Shown: one piece after another, positions 31,851 to 40,198 of the stretch
Numbering within the stretch: position 1 is the first letter of the stretch
How the letters are laid out: every line of letters starts with the position of its first letter
From: Candidatus Polarisedimenticola svalbardensis
Lineage (GTDB): Bacteria; Acidobacteriota; Polarisedimenticolia; Polarisedimenticolales; Polarisedimenticolaceae
Direction of reading: 5' to 3'
Length of the DNA: 40,198 nucleotides
NCBI GenBank assembly: GCA_014764515.1
Contig: JACXWD010000026.1
Location: forward strand, 1-40,198
Translations under genes and position numbers: made by a program
Notes under the pieces: model-generated
What the model was told of the DNA's origin: nothing
What the model saw: the letters and a program-made list of their open reading frames with translations, nothing else
The model's database searches: none

Positions 31851-34811
31851 GTGTCTACGGAATTTGAACTTAAAAGCACGATCAACCTGCCGAAAACCAG
31901 GTTCCCCATGAAGGCCGGGCTCCCGAACAGGGAACCTGTGACCCTCTCGTGGTGGTCGAAGATCGATGTGTTCAACCGGATCCGGAAGAGCCGTGAATCA
32001 GCCGAACCGTTCGGCCTCCACGACGGCCCGCCCTACGCCAACGGCCATATCCATCTGGGCCACGCCCTGAACAAGATCCTGAAGGACATCGTGGTCAAAT
32101 CCAGGACGATGATGGGGTACGACGCCCATTACATCCCGGGCTGGGATTGCCACGGCCTGCCGATCGAACATCACATGGACAAGAAGCTCGGCTCCAAGAA
32201 GGCGAAGATGACCGCCCTGCAGTTCCGGGCCGCCTGCCGTGAGTACGCCGAGCGGTTCATCGTTATTCAGGGAGACGAGTTCCAGCGCCTGGGTGTGATG
32301 TGGGACCGGGCCACCGACACGGCGGAGCACGACGCTGACGCGCCGAACCGTACGGCGATCTACCGCACCCTGGACAGAACCTATGAAGCGGAGATCATCC
32401 GCCAGGTCGGCCGCTTCTTCGAAAACGGCGCGATCTACCACGGCGAGAAGCCGGTGCACTGGTGCCCGTCCTGCCGCACCGCCCTGGCGGAAGCCGAGGT
32501 GGAGTACGAAGACCGCACCGACCCGTCGGTATACGTCAAGTTCCCGGTGGAAGGCCTGGAGGCAAAGGTGCCGGAACTGGCCGGTCGCAAGGTCGTGCTC
32601 CTGATCTGGACCACCACGCCCTGGACCCTGCCGGCCAACCTGGCGGTCGCCCTCCATCCGGAACTGCCGTACGTCGCCGTTGAGGTCGGTGAAGAGGTCC
32701 ACATTATCGCCGAGGGCCTCCTTGAAGAGGTCCGGGGGAAACTTTCCTGGGGCGACACACCGGTAATTGCCCGGTTCACCGGCGCCGAGCTTGTGGGCCA
32801 GGGCGACGATTACATCGGAACCGGGGCCCGGGTGGAACGGCCCTACCCTACAGCCTCAGGCCCCGGGGCCGGCCCCGGCCTGGTGATCCTGGGGGACCAC
32901 GTCACCCTGGACGCAGGCACAGGCAACGTCCATACCGCACCGGGCCACGGCGCCGAGGATTTCGTCGTCGGCAAGGAGTACGACCTGCCGCCGTTCAACC
33001 CGGTGGGCGACAACGGCTGCTTCCTGCCGGACCGGGTCGGCCCGGACTGGATGAAGGGCCAGTTCGTCCTGAAGGCGAACGCGAAGATCGTGGAGGACCT
33101 GGAACAGCGCGGCCTGCTCATGCTCCACGAAGACTATTTCCACAGCTACCCCCACTGCTGGCGCTGCAAAAGCCCGGTTCTGTTCCGGTCCACACCCCAG
33201 TGGTTCATCTCCATCGACCATCAGGATCTAAGGGGCCGGGCGGTGAAGGCGATCCGGGAGGCGAAGTGGCTGCCGGCGTTCGGCGAGGATCGCATCGCCG
33301 GCATGGTGGAGAACCGGCCCGACTGGTGCATCTCCCGGCAACGGACCTGGGGCGTTCCGATCCCGGCGGTGTTGTGCTCCCACTGCATCGACGAAAACCC
33401 GGATGCGTTCATCCGGGACCAGGCGTTCTTCCGCCACATGGAAGACCTGGTCCGGCAGGAAGGGTCCGACGCCTGGTACGGAGCCCCCGAGGGCGACGGC
33501 CACAGGCCGTATGCCTCCGACGAGGAGCGGAGGGACCGCCTGGTTCCCGCCGGCATCGGCTGCCCCCATTGCGGGGAGCGCTCCGGTCTGTCGTTCCACG
33601 AGCACATCGTCGACGTCTGGTTTGAATCCGGCGTTTCCCATTCCGCCGTCCTCGGAAGAGACGACAAGCACCCCTGGCCCGCCGACCTGTACATGGAAGG
33701 TCACGACCAGTACCGGGGCTGGTTCCATTCCTCGCTGCTGGTGGCGGTGAACGACCGGGAGACGGCGCCGTACAAAGAGGTTGTCACCCACGGCTTCACC
33801 CTGGACGGCGACGGACGGAAGATGTCCAAGACCCTGGGGAACACCATCTCTCCCCTGGATGTGGTCAACCGGCGCGGCGCCGACATCCTGCGGATGTGGG
33901 TGTCCATGGTGGACTACCTGGAAGACATGCGGATCTCCGACGAGATCATGGACCGCAACTCCGAGTCGTACCGCAAGATCCGGAACACCTTCCGCTACCT
34001 TCTGGGCAACCTCAACGGGTTCGACCCGGACCGGGACCTCCTTCCTTACGAGGAGATGGAAGAGATCGACCGCTGGGCGTTGCAGCAGCTGGACCTGTTC
34101 CGGGAGAAGCTGGTGGAGGCGTACCGTAAGCACCACTACCACGCCGTGTACCACGGACTCCAGAATTTCTGCGGCGTGACACTGTCGTCGTTCTACCTGG
34201 ACATCATCAAGGATCGGCTTTACACCTACCCCACTTCCGGGAAGGGACGTCGATCGGCCCTGACGGTGCTGTACAGGCTGGCCACCGATCTATGCCGGCT
34301 CATGGCGCCGGTCCTCTGTTTCACCGCAGAGGAGATCTGGCAGGAACTGGAGACCCTTCACGGACGGGAGCCCTGGACAGACGCCACGATCCATACGGAA
34401 CGGTTCCCGGAAGCCCTGGTGAAGAACCGGGACCAGCCTCTGATCGACCGTTGGCAACGTTTGATGGACCTGCGCTCCGAAATCTCTCCGGCCCTCGAGA
34501 ACGCCCGCAAGGACAAGCTGATCGGCACCTCCCTGGCTGCCAAGGTGGTGCTGGAGGGGCCGGATGAAATCACCGACTTCCTGGGCAGCTTCGGCGACAA
34601 CCTGAAGTACTACCTGATCACCAGCGGTGTGGAGTTCGGCCCTGCCGGGGAATCCGCCCTGGAATCGGAACGTGTACCAGGGTTCCGGATCGGCGTGCTG
34701 GCCGCCGACGGCGTCAAATGCCAGCGTTGCTGGAACTTCACTACCGACGTGGATTCGGCCCCGGACTACCCGGGCTGTTGCGGACGGTGTGTGGAACATA
34801 TCCGCGCATGA
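31851..34811 (+). CDS. ileS: Isoleucyl-tRNA synthetase
   Basis: Class I synthetase charging tRNA-Ile, with CP1 editing of Val. Motifs: GPPYANGHIHLGHALNKILKD (HIGH variant HLGH), GWDCHGLPIE, WTTTPWTLPANLAVA (editing), TAPGHGAEDF, WFESGVSHSAVL, YMEGHDQYRGWFHSSLL, and DGRKMSKTLGN (KMSKS). The C-terminus has a zinc-knuckle set of Cys (CQRCWNF and CCGRC). Length 986 aa. GTG at 31851 follows GGGG by 8 nt; GTG at 31842 is possible. No T-box leader is seen. First gene of the plus-strand operon. Confidence 0.97.
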   Translation: MSTEFELKSTINLPKTRFPMKAGLPNREPVTLSWWSKIDVFNRIRKSRESAEPFGLHDGPPYANGHIHLGHALNKILKDIVVKSRTMMGYDAHYIPGWDCHGLPIEHHMDKKLGSKKAKMTALQFRAACREYAERFIVIQGDEFQRLGVMWDRATDTAEHDADAPNRTAIYRTLDRTYEAEIIRQVGRFFENGAIYHGEKPVHWCPSCRTALAEAEVEYEDRTDPSVYVKFPVEGLEAKVPELAGRKVVLLIWTTTPWTLPANLAVALHPELPYVAVEVGEEVHIIAEGLLEEVRGKLSWGDTPVIARFTGAELVGQGDDYIGTGARVERPYPTASGPGAGPGLVILGDHVTLDAGTGNVHTAPGHGAEDFVVGKEYDLPPFNPVGDNGCFLPDRVGPDWMKGQFVLKANAKIVEDLEQRGLLMLHEDYFHSYPHCWRCKSPVLFRSTPQWFISIDHQDLRGRAVKAIREAKWLPAFGEDRIAGMVENRPDWCISRQRTWGVPIPAVLCSHCIDENPDAFIRDQAFFRHMEDLVRQEGSDAWYGAPEGDGHRPYASDEERRDRLVPAGIGCPHCGERSGLSFHEHIVDVWFESGVSHSAVLGRDDKHPWPADLYMEGHDQYRGWFHSSLLVAVNDRETAPYKEVVTHGFTLDGDGRKMSKTLGNTISPLDVVNRRGADILRMWVSMVDYLEDMRISDEIMDRNSESYRKIRNTFRYLLGNLNGFDPDRDLLPYEEMEEIDRWALQQLDLFREKLVEAYRKHHYHAVYHGLQNFCGVTLSSFYLDIIKDRLYTYPTSGKGRRSALTVLYRLATDLCRLMAPVLCFTAEEIWQELETLHGREPWTDATIHTERFPEALVKNRDQPLIDRWQRLMDLRSEISPALENARKDKLIGTSLAAKVVLEGPDEITDFLGSFGDNLKYYLITSGVEFGPAGESALESERVPGFRIGVLAADGVKCQRCWNFTTDVDSAPDYPGCCGRCVEHIRA

Positions 34812-35356
34812 GCCTCATCGGCGACTTTGCAACCAGGAGACGCTACTTCGGCGGTGCAGCCGTAGTGATCGTGCTGGACCAGGCTACGAAAATAGCCGCC
34901 CATGCATTCCTCCCAGGGAAGGACGCGGTGGTGGTGATCCCCGGGTTCATGAACCTGGCGTACTCCCGGAACCCGGGAGGGCTGTTCGGCCTGTTCGGCA
35001 CCTGGAGCAACGCCTGGCGGACCAGCCTGCTCACCCTGCTTCCGATTGCCGCAGTCCTTCTCATAGGGCTGTTCCTGGCCCGTACGAAGGAGCAGGACCG
35101 CCGCACCTTGTTCGGACTGGCCATGATCCTGGGCGGCGCCACCGGCAACCTCATCGATCGGGTGTTCCGGGGAGAAGTCGTAGACTTCCTGGACGTTTAC
35201 GCCTCCACCCAGTTCCTGGCCCGCTGGTTTGTGAAACAATTCGGCACGGCACACTGGCCGACCTTCAACATCGCCGACTCCGCCATTGTGATCGGCGCCG
35301 GTCTCCTGATCCTGGACGTCCTGCGGCCCGGACAGCCTGCCGAATCGGAGGAATGA
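34808..35356 (+). CDS. lspA: Lipoprotein signal peptidase (signal peptidase II)
   Basis: LspA cuts prolipoprotein signal peptides after Lgt acylation. 182 aa, four membrane helices. Family motifs: VVIVLDQATKIAA, MNLAYSRNPGGLFGLF, and the two catalytic aspartates in GNLIDRVFRGEVVDF and PTFNIADSAIVIG. The insert between the motifs (YASTQFLARWFVKQFGTAHW) is longer than in E. coli. The ATG overlaps the ileS stop (ATGA). The ileS-lspA-lgt order groups lipoprotein processing, which would serve the GH30 lipoprotein in this window. Confidence 0.96.
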   Translation: MSLIGDFATRRRYFGGAAVVIVLDQATKIAAHAFLPGKDAVVVIPGFMNLAYSRNPGGLFGLFGTWSNAWRTSLLTLLPIAAVLLIGLFLARTKEQDRRTLFGLAMILGGATGNLIDRVFRGEVVDFLDVYASTQFLARWFVKQFGTAHWPTFNIADSAIVIGAGLLILDVLRPGQPAESEE

Positions 35357-35362
35357 ACCGTC

Positions 35363-36190
35363 GTGTTCCCGGTACTGCTCGACTTCGGGGTCCACAACCT
35401 GCCGTTCTTCGGCGAGACCCACCTGTTCATTCCGACATACGGCGTCCTGTACGCCGGCGGCGCGGTCATCGCCTGGATCTGGCTGATGCGCCGGGCGCGA
35501 ACCCTGAAGGTCCCGGACGAGCACATGTTCAACCTGTGCTTCTACGGCCTGCTGGCAGGGCTGCTGGGAGCGAAACTGTTCCTGATCCTGGTGGAATGGC
35601 GTTACTACCTGAACAACCCGATGGAGATCCTGGGAACGATACGATCCGCCGGCGTTTTGATCGGCGGCGTCATTGCCGGAGCCGCCGTCTTCATCTGGTA
35701 CTGCAGGCGGCACAACCTCCCGACTCTGACCCTGGCCGACGCCTTTGTGGCCCCCCTGGCGGTAGGCCAGGCAGTTGGCCGCCTTGGTTGCTTTTCGGCA
35801 GGTTGCTGTTACGGCAGCCCAACCGAGGGTCCTCTTTCCGTCACCTTCACCGATCCGGTGGCGGCGGCACAGACCGGAGTCCCCCTGAATATCCCGTTGA
35901 TACCGACCCAGTTGACCGAATTGACCACCGACCTGCTGCTGGCGATTCTGTTGACTTTCCTGTGGCGGAAACGCGTCTCCCCTCCCGGCACCGTCCTCTG
36001 GACCTATGTCCTGGTTTACTCGTGCCTGCGGTTCCTTATCGAATTCGGGCGGGGCGACGACGTGCGGGGGCTCTGGTTCGGAGGAGCCCTTTCCACATCC
36101 CAGATCCTGGCCCTTGTGGCAGGCCTGGCGGCGGCGGCCATGCTTTTACGCGGCCGCAAGCAACGGGCCCTGGAGTTGAACAATGGATGA
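35363..36190 (+). CDS. lgt: Prolipoprotein diacylglyceryl transferase
   Basis: Lgt moves diacylglycerol from phosphatidylglycerol onto the lipobox Cys. 275 aa with about seven helices: FFGETHLFIPTYGVLYAGG, YYLNNPMEIL, RSAGVLIGGVIAG, and GQAVGRLGCFSAGCCYG, the Lgt signature region with its key Arg. This motif has three Cys (CFSAGCCYG) where many members read N-F-x-N-x-E-x-Y-G. The C-terminal YSCLRFLIEFGRGD is also typical. Start is GTG at 35363 with GGAGG about 11 nt upstream. Overlaps rluD by 8 nt. Confidence 0.94.
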   Translation: MFPVLLDFGVHNLPFFGETHLFIPTYGVLYAGGAVIAWIWLMRRARTLKVPDEHMFNLCFYGLLAGLLGAKLFLILVEWRYYLNNPMEILGTIRSAGVLIGGVIAGAAVFIWYCRRHNLPTLTLADAFVAPLAVGQAVGRLGCFSAGCCYGSPTEGPLSVTFTDPVAAAQTGVPLNIPLIPTQLTELTTDLLLAILLTFLWRKRVSPPGTVLWTYVLVYSCLRFLIEFGRGDDVRGLWFGGALSTSQILALVAGLAAAAMLLRGRKQRALELNNG

Positions 36191-37136
36191 GGGCGAAGTC
36201 ACACTGGTAGCAGGCCCTGAGGAGGTTGGCGTCCGCCTGGACCGGTTCCTGGTGAGCAGTTTCCCGGAGACCACCCGGTCTGTGCTCAGAAAATGGATCG
36301 ACGGCCAGCGGGTTTTTGTAGACGGCGCCAAGCCGGGGAAGGCCGGCATGCTGCTGACCCTGGGCATGAGGATTCAGGTCCTGGTACCGCCGGCCTCCGA
36401 GCACACGCCGGCAGGCGAGGAAATCCCGATTGCGGTTCTCCACGAAGACGATCACATCATCATTGTGAACAAGCCTGCCGGGATGGTGGTCCACCCGGCA
36501 CAGGCCTATCCGGGTGGAACCCTGGTAAACGCGCTGCTGGGGAGAGGCACGCGCCTGTCCGGCGTGGGTGAACGGGGACGTCCGGGGATCGTCCACCGGC
36601 TGGACCGGGACACTTCCGGGGTCATGGTCGTGGCCAAGAGCGATGTGGCCCATCATGGCCTGGCCACCATGTTCGCCGACCGGGAGATCGACAAGACCTA
36701 CCATGCTCTGGTCTGGGGATCTCCCGATCCTGAAGAAGACGAGGTGCGCTCCCCTATCGGGCGATGCCGCCAGAATCCGACCCGTATGGCGGTGGGCGGC
36801 ATCCGGAGCCGGCCGGCGATTACGCGCTACCGCACCGTATCGAGTTTTCCGGGTTTCTCCTGGCTTGAGATCCAGTTGCTCACCGGCAGGACCCACCAGG
36901 TCCGTGTGCACATGAGCGCCCTGAACCATCCGGTCGTCGGCGACAAGGTCTACGGTGGCGTCCAGTGGAAAGGGCTGCAGGATCCGGCCCGCCGCAACCT
37001 CCTTAAGAAATTCGACCGTCACGCCCTGCATGCCTCGGTGCTAGCCTTCAACCATCCGGTCACCGGGGAGCGGATTTCGTTCACGGCGGAACTGCCTGAG
37101 GAGATGTCCGAGCTTTTGACGATGATGCGAACATGA
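36183..37136 (+). CDS. rluD: RluD-family 23S rRNA pseudouridine synthase
   Basis: 317 aa. An N-terminal S4 RNA-binding domain (VRLDRFLVSSFPETTRSVLRKWIDGQRVFVDG) precedes the catalytic domain. That domain has IIIVNKPAGMVVHPA, GIVHRLDRDTSGVMVVAKSD with the catalytic Asp, LLTGRTHQVRVHMSALNHPVVGDKVYGG and RHALHASVLAFNHPVTGE. RluD modifies U1911/1915/1917-type sites in helix 69; the RluC/RluD split cannot be certain by sequence alone. Coupled to lgt and to the next gene by short overlaps; lgt-rluD neighbours are common. Confidence 0.93.
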   Translation: MDEGEVTLVAGPEEVGVRLDRFLVSSFPETTRSVLRKWIDGQRVFVDGAKPGKAGMLLTLGMRIQVLVPPASEHTPAGEEIPIAVLHEDDHIIIVNKPAGMVVHPAQAYPGGTLVNALLGRGTRLSGVGERGRPGIVHRLDRDTSGVMVVAKSDVAHHGLATMFADREIDKTYHALVWGSPDPEEDEVRSPIGRCRQNPTRMAVGGIRSRPAITRYRTVSSFPGFSWLEIQLLTGRTHQVRVHMSALNHPVVGDKVYGGVQWKGLQDPARRNLLKKFDRHALHASVLAFNHPVTGERISFTAELPEEMSELLTMMRT

Positions 37137-38008
37137 TCCCTGCCGTCGCCCTGATAGGAACCGGGCGGTTGGCATCGGCCCTTGCGCCGGCCCTTAAGGG
37201 GGCTGGGATCAGGGTGGTATCGGTGGTGGCCCGAACCGAAAGTTCGGCCGGCAGGTTCAGGAGGCAATTCCCCCGGCTGGCCGGCGTCACCGGAACGACC
37301 CTGCGAGGGAAACCGGGGCTGCTCCTGCTGGCGGTGCCGGACCGGGAGATTGAAGCAACCGCCGCCGTCCTGGCCCGGTTCCCTGTCCGGCCTGATGGGG
37401 TGGCGCTGCACCATGCCGGAGGCCTGGGCCGGGAAGTACTGGAACCCCTGAGATCCGCAGGTCTGGCTACCGGCGTCCTGCACCCGCTGCAGGTCATGGG
37501 CATCGCCGGGCACAAGGTACTTGAAGGAAGTTATGCACGGATCGACGGTGAGCCCCGTGCCCGCCGCCTGGCAGCCGAACTGGCAGCCGAACTGGGCATG
37601 ACCGCGCTGAAATTCCGCCGCCGCCCGGACCGGGAGGCACTGTCCGCCTACCATGCCGGAGCCGCTCTGGCCTCCAATGACCTGGTCGCTCTCCTGTCCC
37701 TGGGGACGGACCTGCTGGTGGCATCCGGGGTCGGCCGGGCCCAGGCCCTGGACGCCCTTGCAACCCTGGCCGGCGGCGCGATCCGCAACCTCCGGGAAGG
37801 CGGCGTCCCAGGGGCGATGACCGGCCCGGTGGCTCGTGGAGATACGGTGACGGTCTCCGCCCACCTGGATCGTCTGGAAGAGCTTTCGCCGGAAGCTCGG
37901 GAAATCCACCGGCTCCTGAGCCGCAGGCTCCTGGATCTTTCCCGCTCCGGGGGCGTGAAGGAACGGAGCAGGATGGGGCGGATCCTGGGCCGTCGCCGGT
38001 CCAGCTAG
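37133..38008 (+). CDS. Rossmann-like / DUF2520 protein
   Basis: 291 aa. The N-terminal NAD(P)-binding fold has AVALIGTGRLASALAPALKGAG, LLLLAVPDREIEATAAVLA and GVALHHAGGLGREVLEPL. The C-terminal helical DUF2520 domain contains YHAGAALASNDLVALLSLG and LATLAGGAIRNL, with GAMTGPVARGD as in ketopantoate reductase or pyrroline-5-carboxylate reductase-like proteins. Substrate unknown; family members often lie near pantothenate genes, which are not seen here. The ATG overlaps the rluD stop. Followed by 55 bp without a gene. Confidence 0.88.
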   Translation: MIPAVALIGTGRLASALAPALKGAGIRVVSVVARTESSAGRFRRQFPRLAGVTGTTLRGKPGLLLLAVPDREIEATAAVLARFPVRPDGVALHHAGGLGREVLEPLRSAGLATGVLHPLQVMGIAGHKVLEGSYARIDGEPRARRLAAELAAELGMTALKFRRRPDREALSAYHAGAALASNDLVALLSLGTDLLVASGVGRAQALDALATLAGGAIRNLREGGVPGAMTGPVARGDTVTVSAHLDRLEELSPEAREIHRLLSRRLLDLSRSGGVKERSRMGRILGRRRSS

Positions 38009-38063
38009 CCCGACGCCGAACGCCAAGGTATATTGATTCCCCAATCCTGGTGGAGAGAATTGT

Positions 38064-38645
38064 ATGACCGGTACACAAAAAAGCCGCACCCTGGCAGCTC
38101 TGTTCGCAGCCGCCGTCCTGGCCATGTCCCTGGTCCACGGCGCCGGCCAACGCCGACCCGGGGTCTCCGACCTCAGGCTGACCCCGCAGACCAATGCGGG
38201 ACATTGGCATGGAACCTGGGTGTACAAATCCAGGCAGCAACGCATCGTGCTGTGGCTCAGGGAAGATGAATCGGGCAAGCCTGAATACCGGATGCAGTAT
38301 CAGAGCACGAGTACGCCGGAGGCGTTCATTACCGACTGGGCCGGCCGAGCGGATTACGCCGTAGCCGGCACCGACGCCGTGTTTCATCTTGCGGCGACCG
38401 AGCGGGATGCCGACACCATCCAGGGGACCCTGGAGTGGGACCTGCAGTTCGAGAAAGGCGGCCGCAAACGAGCGGGGAAATTCCTGATCTACCGTGGCGG
38501 CGCCGGGCGGCACCTGGTCATACATTTCCATGAGCAGTCCCTGACGGTCCGGAAAGGCGACAAGGAAGCGACAGAAAACTCCTCCAGCGCCTGGACCTTC
38601 ATCAAGTACTCCAAACGCCTCGTACTCTGGGAAGAAATCTTCTGA
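38064..38645 (+). CDS. Exported protein of unknown function
   Basis: 193 aa with a signal peptide (MTGTQKSRTLAALFAAAVLA to about residue 28). The mature part is beta-rich with alternating hydrophobics: HWHGTWVYKSRQQRIVLWLR, PEYRMQYQSTS, GTLEWDLQFEKGGRKRAGKF, RHLVIHFHEQ and AWTFIKYSKRLVLWEEIF. It recalls a lipocalin or beta-barrel-like fold but no family is recognised. ATG at 38064 has GGAGAG 7-12 nt upstream. It lies 2 nt before the GH84-like gene, so the two exported proteins probably act together. Confidence 0.8.
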   Translation: MTGTQKSRTLAALFAAAVLAMSLVHGAGQRRPGVSDLRLTPQTNAGHWHGTWVYKSRQQRIVLWLREDESGKPEYRMQYQSTSTPEAFITDWAGRADYAVAGTDAVFHLAATERDADTIQGTLEWDLQFEKGGRKRAGKFLIYRGGAGRHLVIHFHEQSLTVRKGDKEATENSSSAWTFIKYSKRLVLWEEIF

Positions 38646-38647
38646 TC

Positions 38648-40057
38648 GTGTCTCATCGACCGCTGATACGGCTCCTGCTGTTCCTGGCCCTGGCAATCGT
38701 CCCGGCCCTGGCCGGCCCTGTGGATCCGTTCCCGGTCCGCATGGTGAAACTTCAGGGCGATCCGGCCGCTGCCGCGACCCGGGCTCACCTGGCATACTCA
38801 CGTTCCCTGGGGTTCAACGCGGTTTGGGTTTACGGACACCAGGCCGGTGTGTGGACCGACGGCGACATCCGTCTCAACCCGGAATTCCTGGACCTTGCAG
38901 ACTGGTGCCGGAACCAGGACATGACCATCTTCGTCTCGGTGAACCCTGTTGCGGCCACCGGTGGCGATTTCATTTTCCATGAGAAGTCCGGGGAGAAACG
39001 GATCGCGCGGTTCCTGCGTAAGCTGCGCCGCAAGGCCGGCGTCCATGATTTCGTTCTGTCTTTCGACGACATGCCGACCCGGCTCACCGATCTCAACGAT
39101 TTCCTGACTTACGGAGCGAGCACCGCACCCGCCCATCTGGATCTTACCCGGCGACTGTACCGCCGCATGAACAAGAGCGACACATTCTGGCTGGCCGCAA
39201 CAGCGTATTGCGACGCTCACCTGGGGGACGGCAACGGGCCGTACACCAAGCCGTTTCTGGAACGGCTGTCCACGCTGGACCCGGACATCGGGCTGATCTG
39301 GACCGGCCCGGAGGTTCTGTCCCGGTCCATCACCGGTGACGATATCCGCAACGCCCGAAGGCGTCTGGGCGGCAGGAAGATCCTGCTGTACGACAACTAC
39401 CCGGTGAACGACGACGGCCGCCGCCTCTCCCTGGGCCTGGTCCTGGGACCGCTGCGCAACCGCTCGCCGGAGATCGCCGGACATGTCGCCGCCTACCTGG
39501 CTTGTCCGATGAACCAGGTTGGGGCAAGCCGTCTCCCCCTGCGAACGGTGGCCGAATACCTTGCCGACCCTGCAGGCTACGATCCGGACCTGTCCTGGCA
39601 GGGTGCCATCGCCGATCTTGCTGGGGACGACCCTGCCGCCCTGGATGCGCTGAAGACCCAGGCGATGGAGTGGGGAGGCTGGATAGGAGGCCGCAACTAC
39701 CATCACGCAGATGAGAGCAGTATCTTCACGGCCGCCCGGGAGCTGGCTCATCCGGCCTACGTCGCCCGTTGGGGCTACACCCTCAAACGGTATCCGGACC
39801 GGATCGCCGCCCTCTCGAAGCTGAGCGACACCTGGTTCCGGGACGACCTGTTGCTGGCCATGAAACGCCGCCTGGCTGTGGCCCGGGTGTTTCCGCTGAT
39901 CGTGGAGTACCGGGCGCGCAAGGCCGCAGGGCGCAAGGATGCAGACGACATCCTGCGAACCATCCTGACGGTGCGCGAACGTACCGCCGAGCGTCCGGTC
40001 CGACTGCTGCTGGAGAGCTTCCTGGAAGAGGCTGGAGTTCCCTCCGAAGCTGAGTGA
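38648..40057 (+). CDS. Exported GH84-like beta-N-acetylglucosaminidase domain protein
   Basis: 469 aa with a signal peptide (RPLIRLLLFLALAIVPALAG). The middle shows GH84-type landmarks: TIFVSVNPVA, FVLSFDDMPTRL with an acidic Asp-Asp pair where GH84 enzymes have their catalytic aspartates, and DIGLIWTGPEVLSRSIT followed by GRKILLYDNYPVNDDGRR, which matches the W-x-G-P and DN-x-P-V-N-D signature. GH84 enzymes cleave terminal beta-GlcNAc from glycans. Start GTG at 38648. Last gene of the ileS operon; with the preceding exported protein it forms an envelope or glycan add-on. Confidence 0.78.
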   Translation: MSHRPLIRLLLFLALAIVPALAGPVDPFPVRMVKLQGDPAAAATRAHLAYSRSLGFNAVWVYGHQAGVWTDGDIRLNPEFLDLADWCRNQDMTIFVSVNPVAATGGDFIFHEKSGEKRIARFLRKLRRKAGVHDFVLSFDDMPTRLTDLNDFLTYGASTAPAHLDLTRRLYRRMNKSDTFWLAATAYCDAHLGDGNGPYTKPFLERLSTLDPDIGLIWTGPEVLSRSITGDDIRNARRRLGGRKILLYDNYPVNDDGRRLSLGLVLGPLRNRSPEIAGHVAAYLACPMNQVGASRLPLRTVAEYLADPAGYDPDLSWQGAIADLAGDDPAALDALKTQAMEWGGWIGGRNYHHADESSIFTAARELAHPAYVARWGYTLKRYPDRIAALSKLSDTWFRDDLLLAMKRRLAVARVFPLIVEYRARKAAGRKDADDILRTILTVRERTAERPVRLLLESFLEEAGVPSEAE

Positions 40058-40069
40058 AAGAGGCCTGGT

Positions 40070-40092
40070 TGGCGACCCCAACGGGATTTGAA
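40070..40092 (-). other. Possible tRNA 3'-end fragment
   Basis: On the minus strand TTCAAAT-CCCGT then TGGGGTCGCCA reads as a T-loop, the 3' T-stem, acceptor 3' strand, discriminator and CCA. The 5' T-stem half and the rest of a tRNA are absent. This resembles an att remnant; it may also be chance. Confidence 0.35.
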
Positions 40093-40102
40093 GCGAGGAT
40101 AG

Positions 40103-40135
40103 CCCGGAGTATCTGTTGATATTTCGGGTTTTTTT
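40103..40135 (+). terminator. Strong intrinsic terminator of the ileS operon
   Basis: CCCGGAGTATC (40103-40113) pairs with GATATTTCGGG (40118-40128) through 11 bp including two G-U pairs, with a TGTT loop, followed directly by seven T (40129-40135) and CTTTC. It lies 46 nt after the last gene of the operon. Confidence 0.9.
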
Positions 40136-40198
40136 CTTTCTTGCACCCCTCGAAACAGGCTGATATCACGGTGGCGTGGACGCTATTTGGACACCGTG

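Noticed and set aside
37019-38278. Minus-strand open frame of 419 codons near the DUF2520 gene
   Set aside because: Antisense shadow of the plus-strand operon, low-complexity composition.
40058-40198. Integrase gene starting at the right edge
   Set aside because: Only a few open codons are visible on the minus strand and no recombinase motif can be seen; a terminator occupies the space.

Overview
The window (40,198 bp, GC-rich, almost fully coding) looks like a chromosomal segment of a Gram-negative (diderm) bacterium. Lipoprotein genes (lspA, lgt), an OmpA-domain protein, RseP, CdsA/UppS and a type IV pilin-like protein all point that way. The phylum cannot be fixed from sequence alone; an acidobacterial- or deltaproteobacterial-like lineage would fit. 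Most genes are housekeeping, packed in operons with 4-8 nt ATGA/GTGA/TTGA overlaps.

Layout. 1-563 (-): 5' part of an exported metallophosphatase/5'-nucleotidase-like gene with an in-frame UGA at a Cys-type position, read here as selenocysteine (Cys-Gly-Sec). It is followed by a bacterial-SECIS-like hairpin and 113 more open codons to the window edge. 674-1303 (+): maf. 1282-6662 (-): gcvT-gcvH and the heme block ccsA/hemX-like - hemA - hemC - hemD. 6718-8194 (-): a ComEA-like HhH protein, a GspH/FimT prepilin and a four-helix-bundle protein behind a good sigma-54 (-24/-12) promoter match. 8274-15196 (-): truA and ldcA-like genes, galE, and the envelope/isoprenoid block uppS-cdsA-dxr-rseP. 15289-15692 (-): RNase P RNA (rnpB), preceded by a YrdC/Sua5 gene. 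16468-17283 (+): SpoU methyltransferase. 17264-21322 (-): signalling operon of receiver-only regulator, degenerate-GGDEF/EAL protein and multi-PAS histidine kinase.

21.5-25.3 kb is the accessory part. It holds a HigBA-type toxin-antitoxin locus whose toxin has an in-frame stop; two 104-bp tandem repeats that each carry the 3' end of the adjacent tRNA-Gly(CCC); a GH30 lipoprotein glycosidase; and an unnamed two-gene module (70-aa HicA-like protein plus HTH protein) whose promoter lies in a perfect palindrome. Related GTTTCC hairpins occur at both ends of the stretch.

25.3-31.8 kb returns to core-like genes: a saccharopine-dehydrogenase-like oxidoreductase with an OmpA/coiled-coil protein, an NSS sodium symporter, and the sulfur-transfer pair cysteine desulfurase-mnmA. 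31.85-40.06 kb (+) is one operon: ileS-lspA-lgt-rluD-DUF2520 protein, then an exported unknown protein and a GH84-like exported protein, ending in a strong intrinsic terminator at 40103-40135.

The observations most worth follow-up are the selenoprotein candidate, the unnamed HTH/HicA-like module and the tRNA-Gly 3'-end repeat array.
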